Source of the DNA: Anarhynchus alexandrinus
Lineage: Eukaryota > Chordata > Aves > Charadriiformes > Charadriidae
Assembly: GCA_008711295.1 (NCBI GenBank)
Contig: VUYV01000120.1
Location: 1,734,456-1,798,455 of the forward strand
DNA length: 64,000 nt
Direction: 5' to 3'
This document shows, piece by piece, positions 50,371-62,050 of the stretch (its first letter is position 1; every line of letters starts with the position of its first letter). Below the pieces are notes generated by a model. It was not told where the DNA came from, searched no databases, and worked only from the letters and a program-made list of their open reading frames with translations. Made by a program: the position numbers and the translations under genes.

Positions 50371-52429
50371 AACAAGTGTATAGAACAAGCGTTTTTTTTC
50401 CAGCCAGCGTAAATAAGTCGTTGCCTACTTTGCTTCAGGGAGCTAATTTTTCATGTGCCACCAACACTGGCTTTTGCGCTTGACTTGATCTGTATTGTGG
50501 CATATGCAGCAAGCCGGTCTCCCTTCCTCTATGTTACATTTATTTTAGGACAGTAAAAATACATCTCCGGAAATGTGGAGAGAAGAGAGTCTAAAGGTCC
50601 TTCATGCATTCTCTTAAAAAGCTGGTTTTACACGGTGTGCTCAGAGCTGCCATCCCGTAGCCTGCAAGCAAAATCCCACCTGTTTCTGAGATCTAGTGTC
50701 TGCCTCAACAGTAGTCCATCCTGCTTGCCTTGGCTGTTCTCTTCAAGGTCTCATCCTCAGCAGTAGCAGTGGCAATCACAGGTCTTACATCACCAGTGAC
50801 TGGTCAGGGAATTAAGGTGGCTGTTTCCAGAGGTTCATTTATAAAAAAGTTTCCCAAAGAGATAACACGTAATACTTTTACCTTCCTTTAAATGAGAGTA
50901 GTGTTAGGGCTTCAGAAGTGCTGGCAGAATCCATTTAGCAAGTGAACAAAGTTCCTTTCAGTCCCAGGCAGACAGTGCAGAGTTACTGGGAGCATCTGTA
51001 TCTGTATGACATCCTCTGCGCACAAACCAAGGGAGTTTTGTCTGAACATCAGTTCCTCTTGTTCTGACTGTCCCAAAGCCTCCATCAAATCTAATGTTAG
51101 ACAGGGGGCGACTGAGCATGGGACTCCCTTGGAGTGTGAAAGTTTAACCATGTAAAAGGGACTTTTAACCATTATTTTTCCTGGAAGTTAGTGATGTCCT
51201 ACTACTAGCAAAGAATGGGGACTGCAGCTATTTGAGTCCTGCTTGGATAGGAGGACCTTGGGAGACCAAAGACAGCAGGGACCTTCCCTGTTGTACAAGG
51301 AACAAAACCATACTTTGTCAGAGCTCTCTGGAGTGGAGAATTCCCTCCCACTTCCCCATCTGTTGGTATAAATGCAAGATACTGGATACTAAGGACTCTG
51401 ACTATGTTACAGCATCTGTCTTTTTGCACAGAGTTAGGCAATATTGCATGATTAGGAACTTTCAGCAAGAAACTGGCTCAGAGATCACTGTACCACCCCT
51501 GAATCTGAGGCCCAAATTAATTTCCATCCCAAGTCCTTTGCTCTCGGTCACTTAAACAACTCTGGGAGAAGCCGGACTCAAATCAATTGCTACTGATGCT
51601 CTTCACCTCTTCAACTTGGCCTTATCCCAGCAGCAAAATCCCTGGCCCAGGACTGTCCCATGCCCGGTTCAGTTCCAGGCTGTATTGTGGAATTCCTCTC
51701 TCTCACCTTTCGGAGCAGGGCAATGACAGCGTTCAATTGGAAAGTATTTCTTGGGTCACTGAGCTAAACTTTCCACCACGGGGAACCAAGTCCTGTAATC
51801 CTGTTGATAGACAATGGCATACACAAGAAGTGAAATGGCTATTAATCTTGCTGAATTATCTCCTAGCGTATAAATGGGCAGACATATAAATGGATGACTA
51901 ATTCAGAGTAGTGAGTAATCACGAGATAGCGATATTTCCATGGTTTGGGAAAGTCCAGACTATGTGTGCTGTTTGGTGTCAGCTGAGATGAAAAATGGTG
52001 GGTTTAGTAGGTCAGCTAAGATACACCCTCACGGAAACATGGCTTTTGATAAAGCAAATAAACACATGCAGTGCTGCCTCACAGAAATACTCCATAAATC
52101 CCATGCATTATACTTTTAAAATAGAGACCTTATGTACAATTATGTGATAAAGTTTAACAGAATCTGTAAGCTCTGCCAGTGTCCTGAACCATGAAAGCTG
52201 CAGATATTTATAAATGTCAGCAAGATCTCCAGTGAAACCGTAACATTGGTATTTACTTCAGGACTTCATTACTATTTATTAATGTATAAGATCATAGATT
52301 TGAAAGTATAAATAGATGGAGGAATTTTCTGTGGACAGCAAAAGCATGATTTAGAGTATATGCGTCTGGGAGGCAAGTGGCATATCTGATGCATAGGAAA
52401 CATTAAACAAAGGCTTTTTCTTGGAAATC

Positions 52430-52660
52430 TTTTTATACGCTCTAGTTCAGTTTATATTTCCGCCATCACAAGCCGGGCCCAAGCACAGGCAAGGAGGAAT
52501 TACATAACTTTTGTTTATATTTCCGTTATTTTAGTTGATGTATTTAGAACAGCTTGATAAATTAATCATGACTCGTGGTCCAATTCACAAAAGTTTGTCG
52601 GCCAGTTTGCATTCTGCTGTCTGCAGAACTTAAAACATGATGCACTTAAACTTGGGACAC
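52430..52660. promoter_or_regulatory. Candidate regulatory element with 13 bp direct repeat
   Basis: GTTTATATTTCCG occurs exactly at 52450-52462 and 52513-52525, a 63 bp spacing, followed by a homeodomain-like AATTAATCATGACTCG. Repeated identical binding-type words in unique DNA suggest a regulatory module. Confidence 0.3.
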
Positions 52661-53551
52661 TCGGCGAACTGTGTCTCCATTGAACCCAACCTGTGCCGAG
52701 CGCTTCCTGCCCTTGAACACCCGCTCACAGAGTGCTACAAATCAGAAATTCGGTGTCTGCGGCGCTGTTCCTGTGGCAAGAAGGGAATTATGTTAGGTTT
52801 ATGCAAGATGAAAGATGTGCCTTGTCAGGGGAGCTACTGGTTGACTTCCTTCTCCCTCCTCCCCCATATACGCTAAAAAAAACCCAGGGTGACCATCGTG
52901 TCATTGAGAGAATTACACTTCAGATCTAGTCACGCATGAATACATTTGTTTGTATTGTTGCTGGTTTTTCTTACCGATGAGATATCTTCTGCATATTTCC
53001 TTAAATCAAATGAAAAATTCCAGTAGGATTGATTTTAGATCCAAAATTATCCTTGCCTCTTTTTCCTCTGCTCATAACCCATGTTTCTAAGGAGATGCTC
53101 TCTTCGTTTCCTGGAATTTCTAACTTACCCACTAGTTTATATCAGTTCTTCAGATCATCTGTCCCCAGAAGTAAATAAGGTTCAGCTTCAAAAAGTGCAA
53201 AAGAACTTGTCATTTTCTCTCCAGGTTTCCAGCCGCTTTAGCTCCTTCATATTATCTCCCTGACCTCACTGTCAATTCTCATGTATTCTCCACAGCCCTA
53301 CGAGCAGTAGCAGCTCGTGACATTGCAGCGCAGTGTCACAGCTCTCCCTGACTTCAAGGCTGCCCCCCACCCCCATGCCAGATGCTGCTGGCCATCCTAT
53401 TCCACGATGCACATTGCAGAAGGCTCCTTGCACAGCAGAAAAACTATGAGCAGCTGGGGACTGCCACTGCCACACCAGAGGTTCTTATGTGGTCCTGCCC
53501 ACCTCTTGGCTGCACGGGGCATGCCAAGCTGTTAGCCTTCCCCTTCAGCTT

Positions 53552-53735
53552 AGAATTGTAGAATCGTTTAGGTTGGAAAAGACTTTTAAGATCATACAGT
53601 CCAACCATTAACCTAACGCTGCCAAGTCCACCACTAAACCATGTCCCTAAGCACCACATCTACAGGTCTTTTAAATACCTCCAGGGATGGTGACTCCACC
53701 ACTTCCCTGGGCAGCCTGTTCCAATGCTTGACACA
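53552..53735 (-). mobile_element. CR1 LINE, 5'-truncated 3' end
   Basis: On the + strand it reads GAATCGTTTAGGTTGGAAAA, GATCATACAGTCCAACCATT, CACCACTAAACCATGTCCCT, CCTCCAGGGATGGTGACTCC and GGGCAGCCTGTTCCAATGCT. This is the reverse complement of the well-known avian CR1 3' region. Its sense strand is therefore minus, with the 3' end at the low coordinate. Confidence 0.93.
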
Positions 53736-56700
53736 TGTTGTGGTATCCTGTGATGGATGGCATCAGCTTGTGATTATCTTCACCCCTCAAAAGGGGCAGA
53801 AAACTTGCACACAGCGCTCCTCTTATTTTGCCATGGTCAGTAGGTTTCAGCACCACATTCTTCAGCGCGATCTTCTTAAGCCGAGTTCCCCATTTACAGG
53901 CATCAGAGACAACCCTCAGCCAGCAAATTCTTGTGGACCAACCAAGTCCACACCTCCATTGCAGTATTTTAGGAAATCTCTGGACCTATAGGGAAGATGC
54001 TAAATATGTATGCAGAAACACTCTACCATCAGTGGCACTCTTGAGCTCCTGATGTGTTAAACCGAGAGTACCAGGCAAAATAAAGTCAAATAACAAAGGA
54101 GCAGATGCCACCTTCATAGGCAGACCAGTGTCTGAAGAGCAAGGAGATGGTACAAGAGATGCTTTAAGAACAACACACAGGACACACAGCTCTGAGCCTC
54201 AGAGCTCAGCAGGGTCCCTAGGTAAAATGGGGAGAAAGATTTAGCTGCAACATCTCCATCCAAGACAAATATCAAATAAACAAAAAAATAATCACTGTTA
54301 TTTCAGAAAGTTGTGAACTGCAGAGATTCAATTAAACTGTTCATAAAAAGACATTTTGCCATTAACAAAATTAAACATTTCAGTTTCTGTGAGAATTCTT
54401 CATTTTAAGACTCCTTAATTTTAAGGAAAATTATGACAAGAAACTTTGAAGAAAACAAAGGTTTGCATTTCAAGTTAAACATAAGATTTAATTAAAGCTA
54501 CAAATGCAATTTGTAGCTTAAAGAAACCATAACTCCTTTTGCAAATGCCATCTGCCATCTCAATGAACAGAGAGGATGGGAAAAGGATTGAGCCCTTATG
54601 GTCTAATTCTTCCCTTGACCAAGGCCAGCGGCTCAGGGGCCTGAGCAGGATTAGCCCCGTCAGCTTCCCACAGGGCAGCTGCCCACAGCACCCAGCCCAT
54701 CCAGGTGGCACCTGGCCCACGAGCGGCTCCATATGGATGATGAAGCCAAAGATGTTTGAGAAGGTGAAGGTGGCAGAGGAAGATATTCTGGGGGAGGGTG
54801 TGCAGCAGCAGAAGGAAGAATGGATGCTCTAATCTGGATGTAGAAGGGGAGGCTGGGTTGCAAAAGATGGCTGAAGAACAAAGTGCTGCAGAGGTCAAGG
54901 GAGTAGTAGACTATAATTATTTAATGGTATCCATTATCATCGCATCCATCATCCATTTTTATTACAGTGTATGCTTGACTCGGTTAGGAGGAACACATGT
55001 GAGTGAGCAGGGCCTGGGCTGAGGCACAATGCCATGCATACAACATGGGTTATGGTGCTCTGCAGCTATTAATAGGTAAGTTTATTAATGTTTGTTTGGG
55101 TTTTTTTCTCATTATGAATGGGTAATAAAGCATGTTTATTTCTTTAATGACTACAAAAACAAGTGTTAGCTATTTTCCGAGACCAGTAGTGTTTCTACAA
55201 GTGACAGGCGACTTTGTGCTGACCTTGGGCTTGGGACAAACGTTTCATTTCAAAAGATGCATCCAAGAGGTAAACAATGGGAACGCTGCCACAAAGCTTG
55301 TTCATAGCTGTCAGGTTTCCACCAAGGGATGAAGTTTCTATGTATCCTTTTTAAATTTTTAAAAATTAAATAAATGGAAAAATATTGTAATCTGGGCGTG
55401 TTGGCTTGTCTCAAATTGTATTGAGTGCAAATATCTTAAATATAGAGTTGTAAATAGGGCCACGGCACACAGCAAAGAGACTGTGGAGTGTTTAACATGC
55501 TACTTTATTCAAATCAGCAAGCCCCATTACAGTACATTACCGTAATGTCTTCTGTCAGAGCCTTCCTTCTTTGCTTCGTTAGACCGCTGCGTCTCTCAGA
55601 CACACAGCTGCTGTTTGCATGAGGTATTAGGAACTCTCTCTCAGTGTAAGGTACTATCGGCATCAATTATTTCCATTTCAGCTGTGCCGGGGTGATAGTC
55701 AGCAACTGCACGCTGTTGTTCAATCTCTGATGCGCGCTGCAATCCAGACAGTAAAAGCTGAAATACCTGTAAATTATCTCTTCCAGTGGTTGTTCCCGCA
55801 GGCTTGAAACATAAAATATCATTTTGTCTGTAGGTGTTGCATTTAACCACAAGCAGAGGAAACGCATCACTTGCTGAAGACGCTTTTGTGTCAGATTATA
55901 ATCGTGATCTTTGACATATGGTGCGAGCCAGGAAGCAAAATGAAGAAAGATCAAGCGTGACCTTCACCTGTGCTGAGTATATCTACATTGCCAAGCAAAT
56001 GTAGACAGATTTTTTTAAGCGATTAATGATTCTGGGCATTTTTATTTGGCCTTTCTTTTTTTTTTCAAGAGAAAAACTGGAAGCACCTTTAAAAGGCCTG
56101 AATTTTGAGACAGTGTCTCAGCAGTTCATGAAAAGCCATGTCCCTGTGTTGTCTTACAAGCTGGAAGCCTGGAAAGCTCACGTCAGTCAGAAAATCTTGG
56201 GCCACAGCTTAGGTTCTGTCTTTCACACAGGAAACACGTGATCTTGGATTGAACTTAGAGACAGGGGAGATGGCAACGTGCAATGAAAGGCACAACATTT
56301 GCATCTCCTTCTTTGCTAGTGAGTACTTTGTCTGGGAAAGTCTTGGGTCTGAGTCTTCCAAGCGTTGCACTGGTGGCAGAGGGGGCTCAACTCATGCTAA
56401 TAACGTGACCTCTCTTTTCCCCCACCTTCAAAACACTCCTTAGAAACTGCTTCTTTGTGGGACCTTTTAAGGCTGACTTTCATAAGGAGTGTGTCTCAAC
56501 AAGGCCACGTACTACGTGATGTTATCCCATGGATCGTGTGTCTCTGAGCTAGAGTGTGAGCGTTACAGGGCAAGGACTGTGTCAGCTCATCAGTCTGCAA
56601 AATATCACTGCAATTTGCACCAAATAATAGTACAAATAACCTCTAATAAAATGGCTTTAAAAGGCATGATATAGAATTAGAATCCCTGTCTAGAGACTGT

Positions 56701-58351
56701 CTGAAGCCCGTATATAGGACTTAAGAGCACAGGTAACAATTTTTTTAGGATGTCTTAAATGAGCCTGCAATAGAAACAATTTTAAATGTCTTTGAATAGA
56801 TTGTTTTATAGCAACTTTTATCAAAAGGGTACTGCAACAAATAAAAATCTCTCCCCACATGCAAACCTAAGGCAAATATAATCCTAGGTTTTCCCCAACT
56901 TTGAAAAAGTTACACGATTGTAGTTGCATAGATAATAGTTTCTCAGAATAAAATACTGATATTTGTATTTTAAGTGGTTTCAACATCAGCTTTCACTGCC
57001 AAGCTGTTATCACTAAAAGAGGCAGAAAAGCATAATTTATAAATAAAATTAATGAAAACTAACACCAAATTTACATCCATTTCACATAATCCCAGGAATT
57101 CTCAGCAATTAAGATGCTGCCTCTTCCCAAGTGCGTGTGCTCTTCTACCATAGCCACATATTGGAATATCTCAGGTACAAGAAAACTCCAAGTTTCCCCT
57201 TAGTGGAAATCAGTCATTTTGCACAGCTCTGCGTAACAGGTGTGAAGATAAATTGATTTATTCTAGGTGACTTTGAAATTCAAGTGAAATTGCAAATGCT
57301 GTAGTCATCCCTGCTCTTTCTAATATATACCTCCTACATAGCTGGCATATATGGTACTCTATTAATTAAACTCTAGTGATTTAAAAAACCATCTTTTTCA
57401 GTAGCTGAGATTAGAGTAGGCTGGCTTTATCTCATAAGATGTTTTTATTTATCTTTTTATAATTAAATCTGTGAGCTTTGAAGCTGAAACCTATTTTGGA
57501 GTATAATTGTATGTAATATTGCTACTAATGCAAAGACAAGCAGAGCAGACAGGTTCCTATTAACAGCATCTCGTCCGCAACATCCAGGTGAAGCTGGGGT
57601 GGTTTAATCTAAAGGGATTTCTAAAGGGACTGTTGCAAGCTTCAAAACTCAACACAAGAGGGCTCCAGTTCCTTTTGTCAGGGAAAAAAAATCCACAGCT
57701 GATGAAAAGAGCACAGCAAGGCTGAGACGAGCAGTTCCCTCATGGTATAGTGTTGGAGCATGGTGACAAAGAGCAGCACGTAGCTGCTGGCAGAAGATGT
57801 CTTGTCTGTGCCTGGCTCGCTGTTCCCCAGGGGATGGAAACAGAAAAACCTGGAATAATCACAGCATGAATGTATCTGTAAAAATGAATGAAAACATGCG
57901 GTGTATGAAAGCCTGAGGTTTTGTGCTCAAACACTGACAGATAAGGGAAAGGTCGAGAGAAGTTCACCCCGACTGCTCCAGCTTTTGCAATCTGCAGCCT
58001 GACTCAGTCTTCATCTCCTCCTCACACACCGGCTCCAAACCAGGCAGGCCAGTGGCACAGGATGTCATCGGCCCTGGTCCGTGTGCATGTGGGCAGGAGA
58101 GTGGGCAGCTTTGAGGCACCCTGGCACCCTCAGGAAGACACAGCATCCCACCTGATCTGAGGGGAGGTTACCTCAACAAGTTGTGCTGCCACAGTGTTTT
58201 CCTCAAGCCATCCTGCAGCTGCGTGCCCACCACCTCCTGTGTTTCACAGGCCCTGCCTTCGTAGGTTGGGCTCCACAAGGTCTGTCAAAGAAGAACTTAA
58301 GTCAGAGGCATCCTAAATGTGAATAGCAAGGTTGCTATGATATAGGCTTGA
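53736..58351. other. Intergenic, no gene seen
   Basis: Unique AT-rich DNA with no recognised repeats. Open frames at 54539-54898 on both strands and at 55641-55954 (minus) are short and unsupported. The block at about 55640-55980 has balanced composition and could be an old conserved non-coding segment, but nothing specific was recognised. Confidence 0.55.
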
Positions 58352-58734
58352 CTTTTGTGAGAAACGCTCGCTCACGGATAAAAATGTAGAGAGGACAAAG
58401 TCTTCGAAGCAAAGATAAAAGTTTATTCAGGCTCAAAATAAACGAGTCAGCTGAGTCGGGTGCCTCTCAAAAAGAGGACACCGACTTACAAAACTTCACG
58501 TATTTATGTCCTGTCCCCTTTTCCCATTGGTTAGGTACTTTAGGGCGCACATTCTTTCACGACCAGTTAGCCTATCACAAACTCAATTCACATTTTTCTC
58601 CTTTTAAGGAGTTGTTTTTCACAGCTCTGCTTGTGCCGTCGACACACAAAATGGCTGTTCATAGCCCTGCTTGTGTCGTTGACATACAAAATGGCTGAAG
58701 CAAAACAAGCCCTGAGTTTCATCTCTCACACTTT
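58352..58734 (-). mobile_element. Solo LTR of an endogenous retrovirus, 375 bp, with 4 bp target duplication
   Basis: The LTR spans 58356-58730. It begins TGTGAGA and ends TCTCACA on the + strand, a perfect 7 bp terminal inverted repeat with canonical TG...CA. CTTT flanks it on both sides (58352-58355 and 58731-58734). Read on the minus strand it has, in order, a 40 bp duplicated U3 segment (58663-58697 and 58623-58657), a CCAAT box (58526-58530), a TATA-like ATAAATA (58501-58507) and an AATAAA poly(A) signal (58422-58427). This is a complete U3-R-U5 plan. A 4 bp duplication is typical of gammaretrovirus-like (class I) elements. No gag, pol or env remains; recombination between two LTRs presumably removed them. 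Confidence 0.9.
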
Positions 58735-59735
58735 CCACCAGCAAACAGCATAAAATTAGCTTTACCACCTTCCCTAGTTCTTGGTGGGGAGAAGGAGCAG
58801 TGTGGCCTAAGGGCTGGAGCCATGGCTGGGAAACTCCAGTGCCTTTTCTTCCGTTCTTGTTGACCTTCTAAATGACCGGGGCACTGATCATTTCTGCCTG
58901 TGAAAAGGAGATAGAGCTGCTGCCATTGTAAAGTGCTTTGAGATCTGCTGGTGAGAAGAATGCTATATGAGAGCAGTGTTTTACTGCTGTTAGCACACAT
59001 GGAAACTGCTGCTGGAGCATCTTCTGGGAAGAGCTGACCATGCTGAAACCTGCTCTGCCCCAGCAGACTCTCTGAGGCTGTGTCCTTTTTCTCAGGCTGC
59101 TTTGGGAAGGCTGCTCCAGTGAAAAACAATTGTGCAAACACACTGCCGTCTTTGTTTGCACAGAAAGTAGCTCCTCTCCAGGGTCCTTGCACTTGCTATT
59201 AGTGATAAACAGGAAGGAACTGCATATAAGTGGACTTCCAAGGAAGCAAGTAGGAAAGACAGTCAGTCTTCACTGAAAATAGCCTACAACGGAAGGAAGG
59301 AAATGGATGTCAGTCATTTCTGCCGCTCATCTTTCGTTTCCCCTTGGAAAATTTTATTAAAAATCATTACAAGGCAAATCTGCTTCCTGGGGAAGATGTT
59401 TAGAGCATGCCACTGCTTTTCTGTGCTATAAGGCATTTGAACTGGATGTTTTGATTGATACTAGTAATTAAGTTATTTCCCTTGTGATGCGTTTCTAGCC
59501 TGTGAGTCCAGGGCAAGGGGCATCCCATGGAAGTACTGCATTCCAGAGAGGCAATTCAATGCACCCAGGAGGGATGGAGAGGGCAGAAACAAGCACTTCC
59601 CTCTGCTGTCACTGGCAGCTGGCAAGTTTCAGTAAAGGGTTTGATTGGGCTGAAAGTTTTAGTGAACTGGAAAGAAACCATGCAGCACTTTACATATTGA
59701 CCATGAGAGTATGATTGGTCTGGATGTCAGTAATG
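58735..59735. other. Intergenic, no gene seen
   Basis: Mixed unique sequence. A minus-strand frame of 157 codons (58719-59192) overlaps the LTR end and has no family resemblance. Confidence 0.55.
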
Positions 59736-59772
59736 AGGCTAATAATAATAATGATAGCAATAATAATAATAC
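59736..59772 (+). repeat. (AAT)n microsatellite, interrupted
   Basis: TAATAATAATAATGATAGCAATAATAATAATACC: AAT units in two blocks just upstream of a CR1 3' end. Confidence 0.85.
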
Positions 59773-59790
59773 CTAATAGAATTAGAATTT

Positions 59791-59913
59791 GGACATGGCC
59801 TTGGGCAACCTGGTCTAGTGGGAGGTGTTCCTGCCTATAGCAGGGGGGTTGGAACTCGATGATCTTCAAGGTCCTTTCCAACCTAAACCATTCTATGATT
59901 CTATGATTCTATG
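59791..59913 (+). mobile_element. CR1 LINE, very short 3' end
   Basis: GGGCAACCTGGTCTAGTGGG, AGGTGTTCCTGCCTATAGCA, GGTTGGAACTCGATGATCTT and AAGGTCCTTTCCAACCTAAA match the CR1 3' terminus. It is closed by three exact ATTCTATG units at 59890-59913. Strong 5' truncation leaves only about 120 bases. Confidence 0.95.
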
Positions 59914-61200
59914 AATTAGGTACTAATTATTGATTTGGAGCACTGCATGAAATATGGCCATGATAATACTCACAAGAACTCATAGCTGGACCTTGCCAAA
60001 GCTCCCGGTGCACTCATAGCAACACTGATTTTAAATAGTTTTTGAATGTTCTCAACCCTGTACTGGCAGCATGAGGAGGAAATCCCCACTTCCACTTGTA
60101 CTTGAATGCACTCTCTATGTTATCTTAGTTATCACCCAGCTCTGTAAAGCGGCTTGCCTCCTTTGTTCTGCACGCCCTCAGCACCAGAGCTTGTCCCTGG
60201 AAGGTGGATGCTCTGCCACCTTCTGCTGTCTCCACTGCAGGAATCATCTTGCTGCATTTAATAGAGCTTTTCAAACTTCTTCCTGCTGCTCTGGCCCTTC
60301 AGTACCCCAGCAAACACGGACAAGTGGTGGGGAGGGCCCTTGCTGAAGTAAGGGTGTCTCACCCAAGATGTATCCCCCCCTCATATGTTTCAACGTAGGA
60401 ATGAGTGTTGGCACAAGGCAGTGTATATTCTCAGGATTTTAACATCCTTTTTACAAGGCGGTAACTCTCGTCTCTCTGATGGGAGGGATTATGTGCACTT
60501 AGCAAGTTGCTGGTATTATGACATGGACATGTGCACACGAAGCTCGCATGGCTGAGTGTGTTATGTCACAGGCCATATCCTCAACTGTGTAAGCAACTGC
60601 AGACCCGTTAGCACTTCATTCCTTAAGAGCTTAATCTCGCAATCCTTCCGACTGCTAGTAGCCCTTACTCATGTGAGTAAGCAGATCTTCCACTTCAGCC
60701 CTTGTAGCCCGTAAGCTGCTCCCTGTTCCTAGAAAATCCTCAGTGTTGGGCAGCTTTCCAGCCTGAGTGCTGTCGCTGTCGTGTTCTTTGCAACCATAAT
60801 ATTTATTCACTAAAAGCTACCTCATTCACTCTGACCTGGCTTTTGAATGAAGATGGTGGCAATGCGCCTGCTGGCTTCAGTTCTGCAGGCTCAGAGGCCT
60901 CATGTAAGGAGCTGCGTCCTGTAAAGTGCTGAGCACTGTCACCAGGTCCAGGCAAAGGCTAAAGCGTGGGCCAAAAGGTTAATCACACTAACTGACTCCA
61001 CTGCCACTCTCCGAAAATCGCTCCCATGCCCAATTCCTGCAGAGAGCTCAGCATTGCCCAGGGTTTAGCTCTGGTAGCCAAAAATTTGCAGGGTTTCATG
61101 GCGCAAGTTATTAACCTTTCCAATTTAGTGGTTCTGTGCATCCTCAGTTCCTTAAACATCATCTCTGCATAAACCGCATGCTCTGACCCTCTGAAAATGC
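59914..61200. other. Intergenic, no gene seen
   Basis: Unique sequence without recognised repeats or exons; two overlapping frames near 60071-60398 lack support. Confidence 0.55.
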
Positions 61201-62050
61201 AGATTCTTAATGAAATTCAGCTTTAGAAAATGCAGGTGTTGCAACACCTGTTTTCACTCGGACAACACGTTAATGCAATTAGCTTCCCAAAGCCATACTG
61301 TATGGGGAGAAATGCACATGAGAGCTCGAGGCATCGCTGTAAGCAACAAGCATCTCTTTTCTTTCTGGTGTCAGAATTAGGAGACAAAAAGTTTCATGGG
61401 TGGTCCATAGTGAAGGGAGAAATCTTTTCCTATCCTTTTCTTTTCCCTCCTTCACAAACAAGCAGTAAAGAATACATTGCTTTCAGCGGGCAGAATGTCC
61501 CTATCGCTTTTAATTGCACCTTTCAGCGAATTTACTAACTGCTCCTTTGCCATTTATTAGCCAGGGGCGGGATTGTGAAAGGTGGTTATCTGAAGTGTGC
61601 TCTGGGAGGCTGAACTCGCTGTGAGGTTGGCGATATCCACCCCTGGGCCTTTTTTGGTTGCTTTCATGCCCAGTCTAAGAGGTATATTTTTGACTTGCAT
61701 TAAAAATAAAGCCGGAAAGCTATATGAGATTTCGTTTTCTTGGTTCTTAAAGAAAGCAGCTGCCCACATTTGGTCAGATTTGAAGTGAATTGCAAGTTTT
61801 GTGTTGCCTGTATTACATGGTCCCAGCTTGCACGGATATTTATGTTTAATTAATGCCTTCCCATCCGCATGCCATATCTCCAGGCAGATATCAGCGATGT
61901 TATCCATATCACACCAGTTTAATTTCCAGCGCATCTCCTTCAGTCTCTCTAGCTGTCCCCTAGAGCTGGATGCAGCTCCCCGTGTAAGCACGCTGCCTTA
62001 TAACCTGGTGACCGTGGGAAAAGACTTTTTTGCGTTCTGATATTTCAGAG
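61200..62050. promoter_or_regulatory. Candidate conserved non-coding enhancer block
   Basis: About 850 bases of repeat-free, balanced sequence. It contains an 18 bp perfect palindrome with two opposed E-boxes (61233-61250), AATGCAATTAGC (homeodomain-like), GCAGATATCAGCGATGTTAT and GTTTAATTAATGCC. A 144-codon minus-strand frame (61557-61991) crosses it but shows no domain or exon structure. The location toward the expected SIX6 side makes a long-range enhancer plausible; no conservation could be measured here. Confidence 0.3.

Noticed and set aside
55641..55954. Minus-strand frames (69 and 95 codons) as a possible exon of SIX6OS1
   Set aside because: No recognisable similarity that I can defend and no clear acceptor and donor pair bounding it. 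Left as unexplained unique sequence.
58719..59192. Minus-strand 157-codon frame
   Set aside because: It starts beyond and ends inside the solo LTR end; no domain, and composition is that of non-coding DNA.
59890..59913. Three ATTCTATG units as an independent microsatellite
   Set aside because: This is the normal 3' terminal repeat of the CR1 element ending there.
61557..61991. Minus-strand 144-codon frame as a gene
   Set aside because: No domain or family match, no exon structure and no promoter or poly(A) support. A non-coding enhancer explanation is more economical.
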